A program made the translations under genes and the position numbers. 64,000 nucleotides of DNA, taken from the NCBI GenBank assembly GCA_001695595.3, contig MBPM02000005.1, forward strand, positions 1,550,001-1,614,000, in the 5' to 3' direction. This stretch comes from Plasmopara viticola (taxonomy: Eukaryota; Oomycota; Peronosporomycetes; Peronosporales; Peronosporaceae). Below, piece after piece: positions 21,561 to 34,979 of the stretch (positions are counted from its first letter, which is position 1; each line of letters opens with the position of its first letter). Below the pieces are notes generated by a model. The model saw nothing but the letters and a program-made list of their open reading frames with translations, was not told the DNA's origin and searched no databases.

Positions 21561-24500
21561 TAAGCTCTATATGCACTCCTGACTTTGTTGATATGTTCTT
21601 ACAGAGCTGAAGGTTGTTCAGGTTCATGTAATCACTTAGCCTCTTGCACAAAGAAGACAGGCAATATTGCACACTGAGGTACTTCGTAGGACACAGAAAT
21701 TAGTTTAGTATTGTATAAGTTACAGATTTCAAGCATTGCATACAAAATTTTATAAGTAAGACTAAAAAGAAATGAACACTGTGATAAATAAATTAAACTT
21801 AAAACTACAATCTATCGCACACGGTGATGGCTTTAAGACCATATATAATGAATGGTCGTTTATTAGAAGATCATACATTTTCCTGCTAGCCTCCTTGATG
21901 CAAGGTGCCGAGTTAATTAGTCACGTCTGATATTGCTTAAAGCCAAGCCTCACGCCCATACAGGTGAATTATCCAACTTTACCCTTGCAAAGACCTTTGG
22001 AGGGCTGGAATCAGAATTTGCATCAATCGAAAATTTCGCCTTGCTCGGAAAACTTGTTGTTTTTTGGGGCCTGAGATAGCGGCTTCATTTGTATCTCTCT
22101 TTGCTGCTAAGGGATAGTACATGTCTCGACCATCAGTTTTTACGAACGGAGCTAAGGCTCGAATGCGTGATAAACGCAGGCTTTGGGGGTCCTCACTTTA
22201 GTGCTCACGGTGAGTTAAAGCTTACAGTATTCACCTATAAAAAATAGAAAAATGTAGATCTAGGAGATAGAAGTGACTACTAAAGCGTATATATTCACGT
22301 ATAATTGAATGTGCAAAATTCATTTTTTAATTACCTTTAAGGTCGGGCTAGTAGCTCATCATAACCTTGTAGCAACGGTTTTTAGTGCTTCGTGTCCTGG
22401 GAGCTCATAAAGAACCTCTGAGATATGTTTTTTCAGGAATGTCTTCTATTTAGAGTGATTAGAAACAACGGCGTCCTTTTCCTGGCTCGTAAGTATACTG
22501 ACCTCAAATAAGAGAACTATAAGAAAAATATTGCCAAACTTTTCCTCCTCATCTCTTTCAAAGTTTACTTAAAGTGTTAAGTAAAGTTTGGAATAACTAA
22601 GTCCGATTATATAAAAATGGTGTAAATCTCATCGATGCACTTCTGTTGCATAAAATGCAAATTTCACCATAAAGAACTTGTTGGGCTACAAATGTGGCGA
22701 CTTAATGCACGTGAATCTTAAGCACACGGTTGACCTTTAATATCTAGCCTTCTATCGATAAATGGTCTACATTAGCGTCAGCTAAAAGGTACCCGATAGC
22801 TGAAAAGGCGTTTGCCGGCATATCACTGGACGCTTTTCGATTCGCCTTGCTGGTTGTTACCCAGCTTGAAAGGTGATAAAGGAATCATCCTGATAAGGCG
22901 GCACATACCTCTGTTATACCCGTGTTAATGTTAACATCAAAGAAGCCAAAGACGAAGTGAAACCTTTTGGATTTCTTGAAGCCTACTGGTACGGGTGGTC
23001 TTCGAAAAGAATTTCGACGTGCGAGCCACAATTTGGATGGGCTCAGAGGTGTCCTATTCTAAAACTACATTTTAAACTATTTCATGTTGTAAAGACCAAG
23101 ACAGATTCTTTTCTACCGGCCTAAACGAGCGCTTACCAAAGCCTTAATAGCCTTTGAGAGTATATTGTATTTCAGCTCTTCGTCGTCTGAAGTAACGACC
23201 TGAAGTATATGCATTGACTTATCTCAATAGCAAAACTACCTCATAGCAATGCAACTACGATCGCTGTCGAGAGGTCCCTTCTTGACTCTGTCATTTTTAC
23301 CAGCAATGACGAATCAAATTATAGGTGCTGACCTGGCATTCGTTCCTATATGACCAACGAAGCCGCTTGTCAAAAGAGCTTTTTACCCTGATTATGTGGA
23401 AAAAATCTTAACTTGTCGTGTACGAAAGTTACCTGTACGTCAGCAAAGGTATTGAGTTTTTAGGCCTGTTTTCAGTGCAAAAATAACTTAGCGCACAATA
23501 AGTGTTATATAGCTATTTTGGGACAAGCAAAGTGTATTCACTGTCGTCTTTGGAAATAGATGATCCGGTAACATTACGAACAGATTGAAACCCGGAGAAT
23601 GCCTTCGGAATCTTTACTAGTGCGTACTCACTGGGGATTAACCTCTTGTCATTTACAAGATGTTCCTTTTGATAGCTGTCTAAGCCGAAGGGCGGTGACT
23701 CGCTTGTGTCTACTCTCATCGAACTGCAGTATCGCGCAATCGGCCGCATCGTTAAATGCATCATAAAGACACTTGAAGACTATGTCTCTCACGCAGGAAT
23801 CTGCACTTTTCTTGATATAATTTAAAGTATCTTGGCACAGGCTGTTCCAGCACACACCATACGACTTAAAAAAAAAAGAATTTATAATGCCCGCATGACC
23901 AGCACTGAACTTGTGCGAGCAGCTCGTGGAACTAAAAACTTTCTTAAGGACTTTTTAGATCGTGGCACAGGCCACACAAATCCGGTTACATTTGCTTACT
24001 TGAACATCGCTACTTACAAAACGACCGAGGACTTAAAAATCCACAAAAGGTGATTTTGTCTGTTTTGGCATAGAGGTTTTTTTGTCATCATGATCGCGAA
24101 AACTTTCCTTCGTAGTAGTCAAGACCTACTGGTTATTTTCAAAGTGACCATAAATAAATATAAAGCTTACGTGTGTCTAAGCGAACGCTGTAATGGTCTA
24201 GATAATTGAGTGACAAAACAGTATCACAATTGAAATTTCTTTTGGGATCACTGTTTACTCTAAAAGTGATCCGCTAAGCGTATTTAGCGCTACAAAAAGT
24301 GTATGATCCCCCCTGTTCGGATTTGGTATGCACTTTACAATGTGAAAACGGACATAACGTCAGCAAAACGTTTATTATTGAGTAAGGCATACCTTTGCAC
24401 TGTTTAACATATCTTTAGCAATTGCCAGGCGCCATTTTTTCGTTAGTTTTTGAGCACAAATTATTGGTGCCGGATGTTTTTTTTATTCTCGCGCCTAGTT

Positions 24501-27500
24501 TTTTCAAAATTCGACAACATAGGCATCTATGAGCTTACACTACCATCATTGCAGAAATAACACAATACTTTATGTCTGACAAGACATCAATTTCATGCTT
24601 CGCTCTTCTGCCCGGTGATAATTTATTGGTAAAACACATCTGAGAACTTAATATTGAATATATGCCATATTATTAGAATCGATAAAATATTTCAGTCTAT
24701 GAGGCCTATCAAGAAAATCTTCGTCTGGAGCGGAAGACGTTTTATCTTCAGCAATACTGTGCGACCCCTCTTCGGTTGCACACTGTGTCTTGTGTACCAA
24801 TGTTACTCGCTCGCAGAACTTTGCTACCTGCAGCTGGTAGCTCTGTTTACCGACGTGTGGGAGAAAAAACACGCATTTAAAACACTAATTTTGGTGACTT
24901 TGGCATGCGGTGCTGCTAGCAACACTTGATGATTTGCTTAGAAAGAATAAATATAAGCTGTCACGCCTACTTCTGAGGATGCATTTGCTTTCAATATTTT
25001 TTAAATCCACCTTGGGAGTAAATTTGCCTTGACGTCCCTGCAAAAGGTGCCGTATGCACAATAGGGGTTGTAGGTTAAGCTGCAACATGAGGATGTGTTT
25101 GATGTCTTTTCTTCTCCGATTGATCCAAGGATAGTTTCTCTCAGTGGTGTCTAGCTTCTTTAGTTTTACAGCCGTCTTTACCCATACTTTGAAGACGATA
25201 CAAGTGGCTTTACTAGTTAGCCAGACAAAAAATACTGCTCTTTTATAAAGAACCGAGAACTGATTTTGACAGTTTGCAATTGTTTTCCAACGTTCTCATT
25301 TTTCTGTCGTCGAATCGTTTTTCCATCCCCGTGTATGCGTGCGTGTATATTCAGCAGTCTACCGCCTCTTGTTTTTCCAATTTGTATTTCCAAGGTTTGA
25401 GGGGGTAAGTGTGACAATCTTACACCCAGCAAGAAAGCTTAATTACGCCTAAGTATGGTACCCCCCCATTACTGAAGACCGAGCTGTGAGAGCGCGGCAC
25501 CTGCCGGCAGATTTTCCAAGCCTTTGAGCGAGACGAGGGTCCAATTTGTCGACCCTTTCAAAAACAAGCATTAATCGCGTTTCCTTGTCAGCTGAAGCCA
25601 AAGCGGCGGGTATTGTTATTGTTTGGCAGCACTTGAGATCACTACGATCGAATTCGAGCCAGAGGGTCAGTCGACACCATAAAAAAATCCAATAAGGACA
25701 ATTCGTAGAGGTGAACTTGTCTTTGTCTCTACTCTTCTCGTAGAGCTTTCTACATCATCACTTCTATAGCTTTCATTATCTTTAAAAAATGTGGAGTGCA
25801 AGACAGACCTATCTATTGGCCGTCTATGAAAAAAGTCTTCCGAATTTGTTTGAGAAATGGTTCCCTACTGATGAGAATTGTCAACTTCCCTAGTTTCTGG
25901 ATGAGCACATTGATTTCAAGCCTTAAGTACTTGCAGGCAAGAAAGCATGGGCAGACAAAACGAAGTGGTCTTGGCTATCTTCTTCTAAGCCTCTTTAGGC
26001 AACATTGTTTTCCGGTAAAATGGTACACTGTTATGTGCCCAGCCTTAAGCCCAGCTTTATTGGAAAAGGAATGCAAACGCTACACACACCTGATCGTCGG
26101 TGACTAAGGCAGTCGTCGTGGCCATTTCACTTTTTTATACAGGAGAGAAGGTTCTGGCTTCCTTATTTTAAAGTAGAAATTTTAATGAGAAACAGAGCTT
26201 GCTCGTTAAGCCGGGCGCCATGACGCATTTGAGCAATTAGGCACCAGCGAGAGCTGCAAATGTACCTGCCTTTTTAAGCACTTGAAAGACAATAGCCGCG
26301 CGTCTATATCCGATCTATATCAAGACCTTTAGGTTGATTTGTTTAAAATTCTCTCGTAGGCATAGAATTGAGTAAATAATTGGTGAGACGAAGTCACACG
26401 ATACCTTGCACAGAGGAGGTGTGCAAGAAAATATGCAATGTTGGACAAACCTTTAAATTTAAAAGAACTGGCGTTTGTAATATATAGCTATTCACATTAC
26501 GGTTTTTATATACGCAATATCAATCTTAACATGCTTTGATTATTCAACGCACCGGTCAAATCTGCAATCTCAGAGGGATTTGCATGCGTATACCCTTCAA
26601 AGGCAGTTACAAAAAATTGATATCGACAAATGAACGAGAAAAATTGAGGCACTACAGCATTACTAACAAGCGATATGGAGGGCACGACATCTTCTGAGAT
26701 GTCCAAAAGTTTTTGGATTCTGATGCTGTTCTAGTCAATAGCTGCGACAAACGATAGAATGCTCACAACGATGAGGAGCAATTGAAGGACGTGTTTGATG
26801 GCTTTGCCACACAACACTGTGTCAAGCCTATAGAAAGTTTTGAAGATGAGATGCAATCGCAGCACTATCATTTATTGGCTGTCCACCACTTCAACCGAAT
26901 CGTTGATCGCGATCAATCTGTCGTCGCATAGCCAAAGCACGTAAATAGCTTTCTTCTTGCCGAATACCTTGCAAGATGCTGAGTGAGGCTGTTTGAAGAA
27001 AATTCACAATTTATGCATATATTCGAATACCAAATTTAACGCTGCTATCAATATTGACGGTAATGACAATGACTTTCACAACGCAATTTTTCACAACTTT
27101 GATTTTTTTTCAGCTAGCTAAACCACTCTGATACCCTACCAACACGATGAGACATTCTAACCTGTGTCAAAACAATTGAAGTATTCCAAAATTGGGACCC
27201 CTTTCTCACGGTCTCTCTTCAAACTTTAATGCTTGTAATAAGAGATAACTAAGCGACTGGGCCTCGTTTTAATTCAACAGTCGAGCTTTCGAGCTTACAA
27301 AGCATATTCATTTTATATTCACAATTTTTCTTTTGATGATGCGAAGTTTTTTTTTTAAAAGCTTTAACTTTCGATCCTCAAGCTTGTTTGCGACATCTGC
27401 ACTAGACAAATTCAGCCACTAAACTAACTAGCACCTTTGTTTTAGCAACCTTACCATAACTACGAATCAGTATATACAAACAAAACTAAATATGTACTCA

Positions 27501-27540
27501 TAAAAATTGGTCAATAGTCATTGTTGCCATCAAAATGTAA
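21561..27540. other. 6-kb stretch without recognisable genes
   Basis: I found no match to the viral units, the SINE or any familiar gene. Frames of 66-103 codons exist (for example 25796-26107 and 23832-24053) but lack motifs and mostly have antisense partners. A plus-strand reading near 26710-26930 (LKDVFDGFATQHC...HYHLLAVHHFNRIVDRD) has protein-like composition with one internal stop and could be a decayed host or viral exon. No tRNA, rRNA, reverse transcriptase or integrase motif was seen. Confidence 0.4.
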
Positions 27541-27559
27541 ACAAGTTCACCCAATCACA

Positions 27560-28172
27560 GTAGCCCTTGATGTAAGAGGCACCATAGGTCATTACTTTTT
27601 GCAGCTCTCCCCCCATCATTTATAGCCACGACTATATCATGTATGTCCTCTATAATAATATACCTTTTATAGTATGAATATATATGACAATGATGAAAGT
27701 GGCGCTTCAGGTATATAAAGATCATTCTATAGCGATATACAGAATAAATAAATAAATATCGAAATTATATACGCTGATGAGCCGCCATGGTGGTGACTAC
27801 TCTGAATTGGCATTCAGAGCAACACTTGACTGACGATTCGATATTGTGCGAAAAATGGGGACTTTTTGAGTATAACATCACAAAAAATGATCGTGATCGA
27901 AATGTAAAAGAATATGGCCACAGCAATGTAAAGCGTGGAATATTGTTTAGTAGCGGGGAGCAGGGCAAGAGTGCTCGCAACAAAGAACGATGCGGCAAGC
28001 ATTCAATTATTATCGATAAAAAATCAGTTGTTGCGGAGAGCAATATGAATAGAGAGATTCCACCACAGGTTACTGTACCTGTCATTGCTAAAGTTGTTGC
28101 TACACCACCGCCATCGGTGGTCCCAGCCGTCGAGGACTCGAAGGTAGAAGTAAGAAGATTTGGATGATTCAA
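27560..28172 (-). pseudogene. protein X relic (R1)
   Basis: A minus-strand reading, DVILKKSPFFAQYRIVSQVL followed by a SPPWRLISVYNF-like end, aligns with the C-terminus of X (DVTLWSVSAEI...EYRSSVSVD...). Flanking DNA at 27640-27780 matches the 3' flank of X in U2. Overlapping frames of 126 (+, 27787-28167) and 135 (-, 28172-27765) codons are open. The minus frame is the one with the homology. The N-terminal half does not align with the younger X genes. Confidence 0.45.
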
Positions 28173-28643
28173 ATACTTTACAATGGTAATTGGTATTCAT
28201 ATAACGAAGTCGAAGTCACGCTAGCAATCAAGACATGGTCGCCATTAGATATCGTAAAGACGGGTTTGACCCCTGCTCATGCGCTCCCCTAAGTATGCCC
28301 GCCCGCTTTAGGTATCGACAGTTGCTTTGCACGCAAAAATGCGTGAACGCATCATACTTCGGATGAATTTCATAGCGACGGCCCAGGCAGCGACATTGTC
28401 TTGATATAGATCTTATTTCTCCTGGATAAGAACTCTTTAAAAGAGTTTAAGCGCGCGAGATAAGATGCGTAATATGCTGAAGAAGCAATTCCAGTAATAA
28501 CAATCAAGAATTAGCCAATAAAGGCGCCTAAGGCGAAGGCTGACGTCGGTTTTATACCTAAAAGTGGCGACCAAAGAAGATAGAATTAAGATTTCCAGCG
28601 AAGTTAGAAAACAGACAATCAATTCAAGAAGAGTCAATGACAT

Positions 28644-29940
28644 GATGCATCTCGACAAGGATCAAATTCGCGCAGGTAATAGGGCCGATCTAAGCGATAT
28701 GCCATCGCTGTGATACGCGATCATTGAAGTATCAAATCCTTCACTACTGATCCGACAAACGCGTGGCGAACGGATAACAACGGTTTTACAATGTGTTGTA
28801 GAAAGGACAGCTTAATAACACCGCGCTTTAGCTCGAAGATGAAAAGTAGTTGCGAGTTAGTCTAGATAAGCTGGTAAAGTCTTTTAAAATCACAAAAAAT
28901 GATCATCTTCTCGAATATAATTTCAAATTTAAGTCAGTAGCTATTTGAAGTAAGATAAGTCTCAATCTTGACAATGTCACGATCTTTGAATAATAAATTT
29001 GTCGATGCTTATCCGTATGGAGTATTTTCAGCCCACAAAAACGATTCAATGTATTTTACATAATCAGTAAACGTCCTCTTCTCTATGACCCTAAGTATGC
29101 AATAAGTCAAAAAAATTGATGTGTGGCTCAATCATAGCAAAAATGTGCAAATTGGTGGTAGTGTCAATTCTTTGTCAAGTGCTTTGCTCATCTGATCCAG
29201 TAGCTGCGTACACATATCAATCAACCAAGGAGCGCAAGGATGTCGCAAGTGTTCCTCGCTCGGTACTTCTACCAATTAAGACGGTCCCTCACAATAATCT
29301 TGTATGCTCGGCAAAAAGGTGTATCACACTTTGATTCAGCTGAATTTGACAGAACAAGCTACCAATTTTACTCGATGGAATCTTTGATTCAGAAAATCGC
29401 TCTATGAGCTTTCACTTACGATTCTACGCAGACTGAACGTGGCCTCGTAACAAATGTTGTTAATGACTGCACGAATCATGTAGTCTTGTTTAACGATGTT
29501 TTGGCTTAATAATAGAAGCCAATGATTGTCGATATAGGTCTCATTGCCAGCGAAAGCCTTTCGATGATGAAAGGTATATTGGTCTCCTTTTTTTTTACTT
29601 TCCTATCCCGCTGCGGGTCAAATGTCTTTCACTTCCTCTTGTGTGTCGATTTAACGAGTATCAAGCCACATTTTTTTAACCCTACAAATATTACAATTGA
29701 CTTAAGACACAGAGCCAACAACGTCGTAGAGTGGCTTTTTGATACGCACGATTGACTTAGCGATGAACAAAATTGCAAATTGGAACGAATTTTGATTTCT
29801 GAGTGGTATAAAGATGCTGCAGATGGGCTGAAAGGTGCGGAGAGTCTTTTCAATGTATTAATTGAATTGTAGAAGAATGAAGAGATTATCAACAAACCAA
29901 AAAAAGTATTATCAGCTTGGGTAAAACCTTGCAAACTCTT
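28644..29940 (+). pseudogene. D5/SF3-type helicase relic (R1)
   Basis: It starts with LDKDQIRAG, parallel to MRDKDLIRK of U1, and shares LLIRQ and CERITT-like pieces (about 28740-28780). Mid-gene DNA TGTGTGGCTCAATCATAGC (29119) matches the VWLNYNQ region. YDSTQTERGLVTNVVND (about 29415) aligns with DDRTQIERKGFETIKVND, and VEWLFDTHD (29729) with VKWLFDLHKRL. It is far more diverged than the array copies. No CRN sequence is seen between this relic and the X relic to its left. Confidence 0.6.
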
Positions 29941-31261
29941 TTCATTCTAATTTTGCTAAAGATCTTGAAAGTCCAGTGAAGTTAAGTCTTTTCGTCTTAT
30001 GCAAAATCTAAGTGTATATTTCGTAAATTTACACCCACCTGCTGTAAGTTCTAGATTAAAAGTAGTACAGTGTGCCTACAATTTGGTATTGACTAATACA
30101 TTCAGATGTAACGTCGAAAAAAAACATACATCGCTCGTTGATAAAAGTGGGCAATACTCTATGGGCTTTTTAATCTTTTCTTTTTCTTTCTTTGCTTGTG
30201 CTTTTTATTAGCGCAAATAAAGAATACTTTGCGCAAATTTGCTTGAAATTTTAAGTCCGTAATGTTTCGTACGCAAGCAATTAAGACTTATCGGCATATC
30301 GTTCAGCTTGATAAGCATTATTCCAAATTAGCATGGACAATATATCCGAAGTTCTAGAAGATTGCACTTTTGCTCGATATCTTTTCACCAACAGAAGTAG
30401 ACCTGTGCCATACATATGAGGTTTAATGAAAGCCAACATACATGGGACCGCTTTGGCTACAATCGATTTTATAGACGAATCCAACCATAACTGTCGCGAA
30501 ATACTTATTAATAAATCATAACATTTTAAGTCCGCTTAGTTATGCCCTAATAGGACGCCGAGTCTTCTTTTTGACTTATCCACGACATTCGTACTTCTTA
30601 CTAAAATACGCAATGATGTAGTCAGACACTACCAATCTTTCCAAAAAGCTTGAATACTTAGCAATAGTTTTGAATCCATTATATAAAGTCCCAAGAAACC
30701 AGATTTGGTTGATGCGTTCGCAAAACTTCTCTGTGCAACGTATACACAAGTGTTCATTGGCCTGATCGGTAAGCTTTCGCAAGCTTCCTAGTAGAAAATT
30801 GTATAAGAACAACGTTCTTGGCCTTTGATCAATTCTAGGTGTAATGAACGAATGGGCTTATAAAGCTTGAATGCCTGTGTATGGCGCAAATGTTCTTAAG
30901 AATGTGTATTTAAATCAAATACCCCGAAAAGTAGATCCAAATCGAGCGAATAATGTGTCGTAAGTGTATAGATCTAGAGCATGTAGTCTGAACAAAATTT
31001 ATCGTAGAGTTTCTCGTGATGTTGAATTCAGAAGTGCCAAATGTAGGGACAGTATGTTCTACAAGACAATAAAGTTTCGAGCTCAACTATTGATGCGTTA
31101 CTAGTAAGAATATATAAGAGCAAAGAGAGCATACTTTTTACATAAAAAGCCATGTTCAAAATCGTGAGAAATAGATACGAGATGCATTTGGATACTACAC
31201 TTTGATTTGAAAGGAGGCCAAATAATAAAAGAAGGCTGTAATGCCCGAACAATAAACTGAC
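29941..31261. other. unrecognised stretch left of the tandem array
   Basis: This follows the R1 helicase relic, where nuclease and core-protein relics would be expected on the minus strand, but none could be aligned. Short frames (30576-30812 minus, 31101-31400 minus) have no motif, and the latter runs into the array. The left end of the array is at about 31262. Confidence 0.35.
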
Positions 31262-31305
31262 TTTGCGATGGAAAAGTGACGAAAACGAAGGGGGCTGGAG
31301 AAGTT
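31262..31305 (+). pseudogene. CRN: last codons of a lost CRN gene at the array edge
   Basis: The DNA reads WKSDENE followed by GGG where U1 and U2 have the TAG stop, then the same GCTGGAGAAGTTATCTT trailer as 42614 and 53940. Everything upstream is unrelated. It shows the array once continued leftward with another complete unit. Confidence 0.75.
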
Positions 31306-31398
31306 ATCTTCCTATGACGCCATCGGTCGAATAAAATTATTATTAAATACAAGTTATTGGTTTCGTTCCATCGTCCCCGCTGTCCGCTCTTCCTTCGC

Positions 31399-31487
31399 AT
31401 ATAAGATCATCGAGCGTACCCTTAGACACCCTTGTACATCATCGCTGTCTTTTAGGGTGTCTGGGGGTACGCGAGATGCTCTAATAT
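31399..31487. repeat. imperfect palindrome at the start of U1
   Basis: Two arms of about 34 bp share GCGTACCCxxAGACACCCT and flank a loop of about 20 nt. The right arm ends on the ATG of the helicase gene. The same structure stands at 42722 and 54051. Its fixed place at the unit junction suggests a replication origin, a fused pair of terminal inverted repeats, or a cis-regulatory element. The sequence alone does not decide. Confidence 0.85.
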
Positions 31488-32854
31488 GCGGGACAAGGAT
31501 CTAATTCGCAAGTACAACAAGATTGATCTGTACGATTTGTCATCGCTGCGCAACGTCACTATTGGTGTATCCAAACTCGCGCTGCTAATCCGACAATCCT
31601 TGTGCGAACGGATAACAACGGCTTGCCAATGTGGTTTGGAAAGAATACGACAAAACTCCGTTTTGAGGGGAAAGAAGTGGATGCAATTGGGTTCAGTCCA
31701 GTTGCAAAAGTCATTTAAATGGCTATTTCTTACAAATATAGTCCGGAGTTTAAGCCAGTAATGTCATTCGAAACAGTTGGTGAATCATAAATCTGTTTTT
31801 TCATCCGAACGATTCTCATGTTTCCAATCTTTTAAAGGAGTTTCTCAAGTATACGATCCTGAGTATGTGATCAATTAAGATCGAGTTCTGGCTCAAGCAT
31901 AACCAATATTTGTTTCTGATAGTAATAATGCTGTATATCAGTTCTTTGTGAAGTACTTCGCTCGTCCAATTTCAGATGCCATGTGGAGACAAAAATAGTT
32001 TTACTCATAACGGGAACGCATGGGTGTGGTAAGAATTCTGCATTTGATGTCTTTCATCGTTCTGTCATTTGCCTTTAAAGTAGTCTTGTGTGTCCGTAAA
32101 TGGAGCGTACCAGTGCTCGTTTAAACAGTATTTGACAGAGTAAGCTATCATTATACTTGACGAAGGTCTTGACTCAAACAATCGCTTTATGAACAATCAT
32201 ATATATAGTTACATCACCGACGATCGCACGCAGATTGAACGCAAGGGTTTCGAAACTATCAAAGTCAATGACTACCCAGATTATGTGTATTTGCCAAGCA
32301 ACAACTTTAGAGCAATCATTGAAGCCAATCATCTTCGATAAATGTGTCTCGTTACCAGCGAAAGCAGTCTCGGAAATAAAAGATATTTTGATAACTACTT
32401 CGATACTCTAGCTAATCTCGATGTGGGTCGTGACCTCTTTTACTACCTCGCGCATGTTCATTTGACAGTATTCAAGCCTTAAGCGTTCCCTCTCACGAAC
32501 TATAAGAGAAAACTCGAGACAAAGCAAACCAACAACGTGGTGAAGTGGCTCTTCAATTTGCATAAGAGACTTAGCGATGAAGAAGATGACGAAATCAACA
32601 AAGCATCGACGTCTGAGTGGTATTGTAAATACTTTGAATGGACTGAAACGAGTAAAAAGTCCCAAATCATGTCTAACAAAGTATTTAGTGGATTGTTGAA
32701 GAATGAAGAGATAAAAACCGAATCGAATAATATTGTTGATAGTGGCAAGCGTTTGAAGTTCCGATATCCGGCCATTTCGCGCCACATCGTGGAAGTACAA
32801 CTAGCGCAGTACACTAAAAAAAGAAATGATGCCGAGGGTATCGGTGATCTGTAA
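31486..32854 (+). pseudogene. D5/SF3-type helicase, U1 copy
   Basis: The start MRDKDLIRKYNKIDLYDLSS is open for 92 codons. Central pieces follow in other frames, then VLDEG-like, DDRTQIERKGFETIKVNDY, a FYYLAR segment, VVKWLFNLHKRLSDEEDDE and a C-terminal MSNKVFSGLLKNEEI with a basic SGKRLKFRYPAI tail. The string LDE...IT...T-x-IERKG...NDY...FYYL...W is that of viral superfamily 3 helicases (D5/DUF5906 type), which unwind viral DNA and often follow a primase domain. No Walker A motif is readable. The gap between GNAWVW and LDEG is only about 40 codons, so a deletion in the ATPase core is likely. U1 has the best C-terminus (32537-32854, 105 codons). Confidence 0.65.
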
Positions 32855-32879
32855 ATACAAATGATATTTTCTTATTCAT

Positions 32880-33420
32880 ACACAGAGAGAAAAAAGTATT
32901 GAGCTGAAGCCGAAATTACTGAGCTTCTGCCCCTCTGGAACGTTTCTGATATCCAAAGTGAAATGTTCTGCCTTCATATGAGTAATGACCACCGCATTCA
33001 CACGTAGTTTATAGATTGGCCTATCTTTAAAGACCTTGTTAGATTGCTTGCATTTTTAAGTCACAGCTTCCTTTGTAGTCTTCAGATTTCTATTTGTGAT
33101 CTTTCTCTGCTTTTCCCTTATAGGTAGTCGAAGTGGAGGTACCTTATCCACACTAGTTCTCTTGGATTTGTAAATCCATAAAGTTTTGTAAGCATGCAGC
33201 TGATGTCTATCGGCAACCTCATACTGCTTGATCAATATGATCTTTGACTCGTACAGACCATACTTCGGAAGTATGAATAGATTTCAAATTCGCCTGTTCC
33301 TTTCCCTTTGTCCCAACGCTTGAGACGGATGCCCACTCATGCGATGTTTGAGTTAATAAAATGTTGCAAACATCGCTTTGACTGCAAACGATTTTAATGA
33401 ATGAACCGATCTTGACTATT
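32880..33420 (-). pseudogene. GIY-YIG-like nuclease, U1 copy
   Basis: Matches the better copy in U2. The KYGLYE-x-KIILIKQYEV and DRHQLHAYE parts are readable, while the CVNE-P end is damaged. It is convergent with the helicase. Confidence 0.45.
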
Positions 33421-33499
33421 GTTTAAGAAATAGATTTGATGTCGAGTTTATTACAAGTTATTCCAATCGAAACGATTCCCCTGAAATACGACGACGAAT

Positions 33500-34190
33500 C
33501 ATAGGAGGTGGCATCATGCATACGCCCCTAACAATTTCACTGGACAACGCAAAGGGCCGGCTTCAGATCCGACCGTACTTGCAACACCGTCACGAAGACC
33601 TGAGGTAATTAGCTTCCATTTATCGCTTAGGAGGCTACCAATTTCTTTTGCTGAGGTTTTAATTCTATTTAACAAGCTTCCTCGATAACCAGAGCCACTA
33701 AGACCTGATTGTTTTGGAGGTAGAACCTCAGCATCTTGATTACAATGATAGTGATCGACGAGCTAGATATTACGCTCGACACAAATTTGACTAACCCGAA
33801 TATTTAATAAATTGACTAAATAAGCACTATTTGTGGTAATTGGTCTTTGAGAGTTGAATCGTCTGATGAAGCTCTCTAAGACTGACCTTTGCAGCTAAGT
33901 GGTTTGAAGTATCAATGTAACGAGGCTTCTTCAACTTTTTTTGTTTCTTCGCCATGTGGCTAAAGTTGATCTTCTGGAGCTCATTGATCAGGTTTTCAAT
34001 ATTTGTTGAGCCATAGTCGTTTTAAGATGGCGCTACAAGTTTGTGTGATCCACTTCTCCTGATCCATCGATATCCCTAGCTTGCGGTATTTTTTGTCGTA
34101 TAATTCTCCTTCGTCGATACATTCTAATTTCTTTTGGATATTATACACAAATAAATAAGATGGTTTTTTCAATTTTGTTACATCTTAACA
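33500..34190 (-). pseudogene. small basic/amphipathic protein, U1 copy
   Basis: Nearly base-identical to U2 (44830-45510), including the same breaks. The core KEIGSLLSDKWKLITSGLRD is readable at the C-terminal end. See U2 for the description. Confidence 0.4.
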
Positions 34191-34199
34191 TCCAAGTGG

Positions 34200-34979
34200 C
34201 TACCCACCAGTTCCGATATCAATTCTCGCAGCTTATCGACTTCAGTCAGTAAATATTGGATTAGGATAGATATCTATCTTCTACTAGTAAAGAGCAATTA
34301 CTGCTCAGCGTCAAAGCAATAGCGTCAACAACATATGGCCAGCTGCTTCTACCATTACGACATACACGATTACGCTCCCTGATGACACATATTCAGCAAG
34401 CGATATCAACAACTATCTTCAATAATGGTCGATCCAAATTAATCTCTACTTAGTTAATAATTCAACGGGCGCCTATTACTATTTCATTTCATGTGCTGAG
34501 AATCCATCGAGTTATTCACGATGCAGCCCGTAAAAAATATCACGGGCTACACCGCGGCGATCGATTTTTCTGACCATGCCGGCTTATGCTCCTCAGCCCT
34601 AAATTTTTAATACTGCATTTGAATCTATTATCGAGTTCAGACCAGCTGTGTATCCGGCAGATCGACAACTAGCATTTATGCAGTCATTAGTAACTTAATG
34701 CCTTAGATAGACCCAAAAGCCGCTGTCGTGATCACTTGTTCGAATCTTTACTATCCAATTGCGAATGATAATCAAGTACTGCACACCTTCACGTCTACTG
34801 AGGTTGAGTATGAAAGACTAATTACAACGTCTTACGGTCAGGAGCTTGCATGCTGTCCCATGCAAGGTACTTATTCAGAACTGACGCTATCGTTTCTCGA
34901 TCAGAGTATGATTCGAGTTATTGATAACAACGTCTGTATCTGTCTTTTGATTTGAAAAAAAAAGAGTAGTAAAGAATAA
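34200..34979 (+). pseudogene. penton-like minor capsid protein, U1 copy
   Basis: The reading TYTITLPDDTYSASDINNYL (about 34360) is followed by a LVNNSTGAYYYF strand. The C-terminal 75 codons are open (34728-34955: VLHTFTSTEVEYERLITTSY ... TLSFLDQSMIRVIDN). A TAG in SNLMP-stop-IDPKAAVV is shared with U2, U3 and C1. U1 privately reads ICLLI-stop near the end. Confidence 0.7.

Noticed and set aside
27787..28167. 126-codon plus frame with a Val/Pro-rich tail
   Set aside because: The opposite strand carries the homology to protein X, and I found no support for the plus frame in the other copies.
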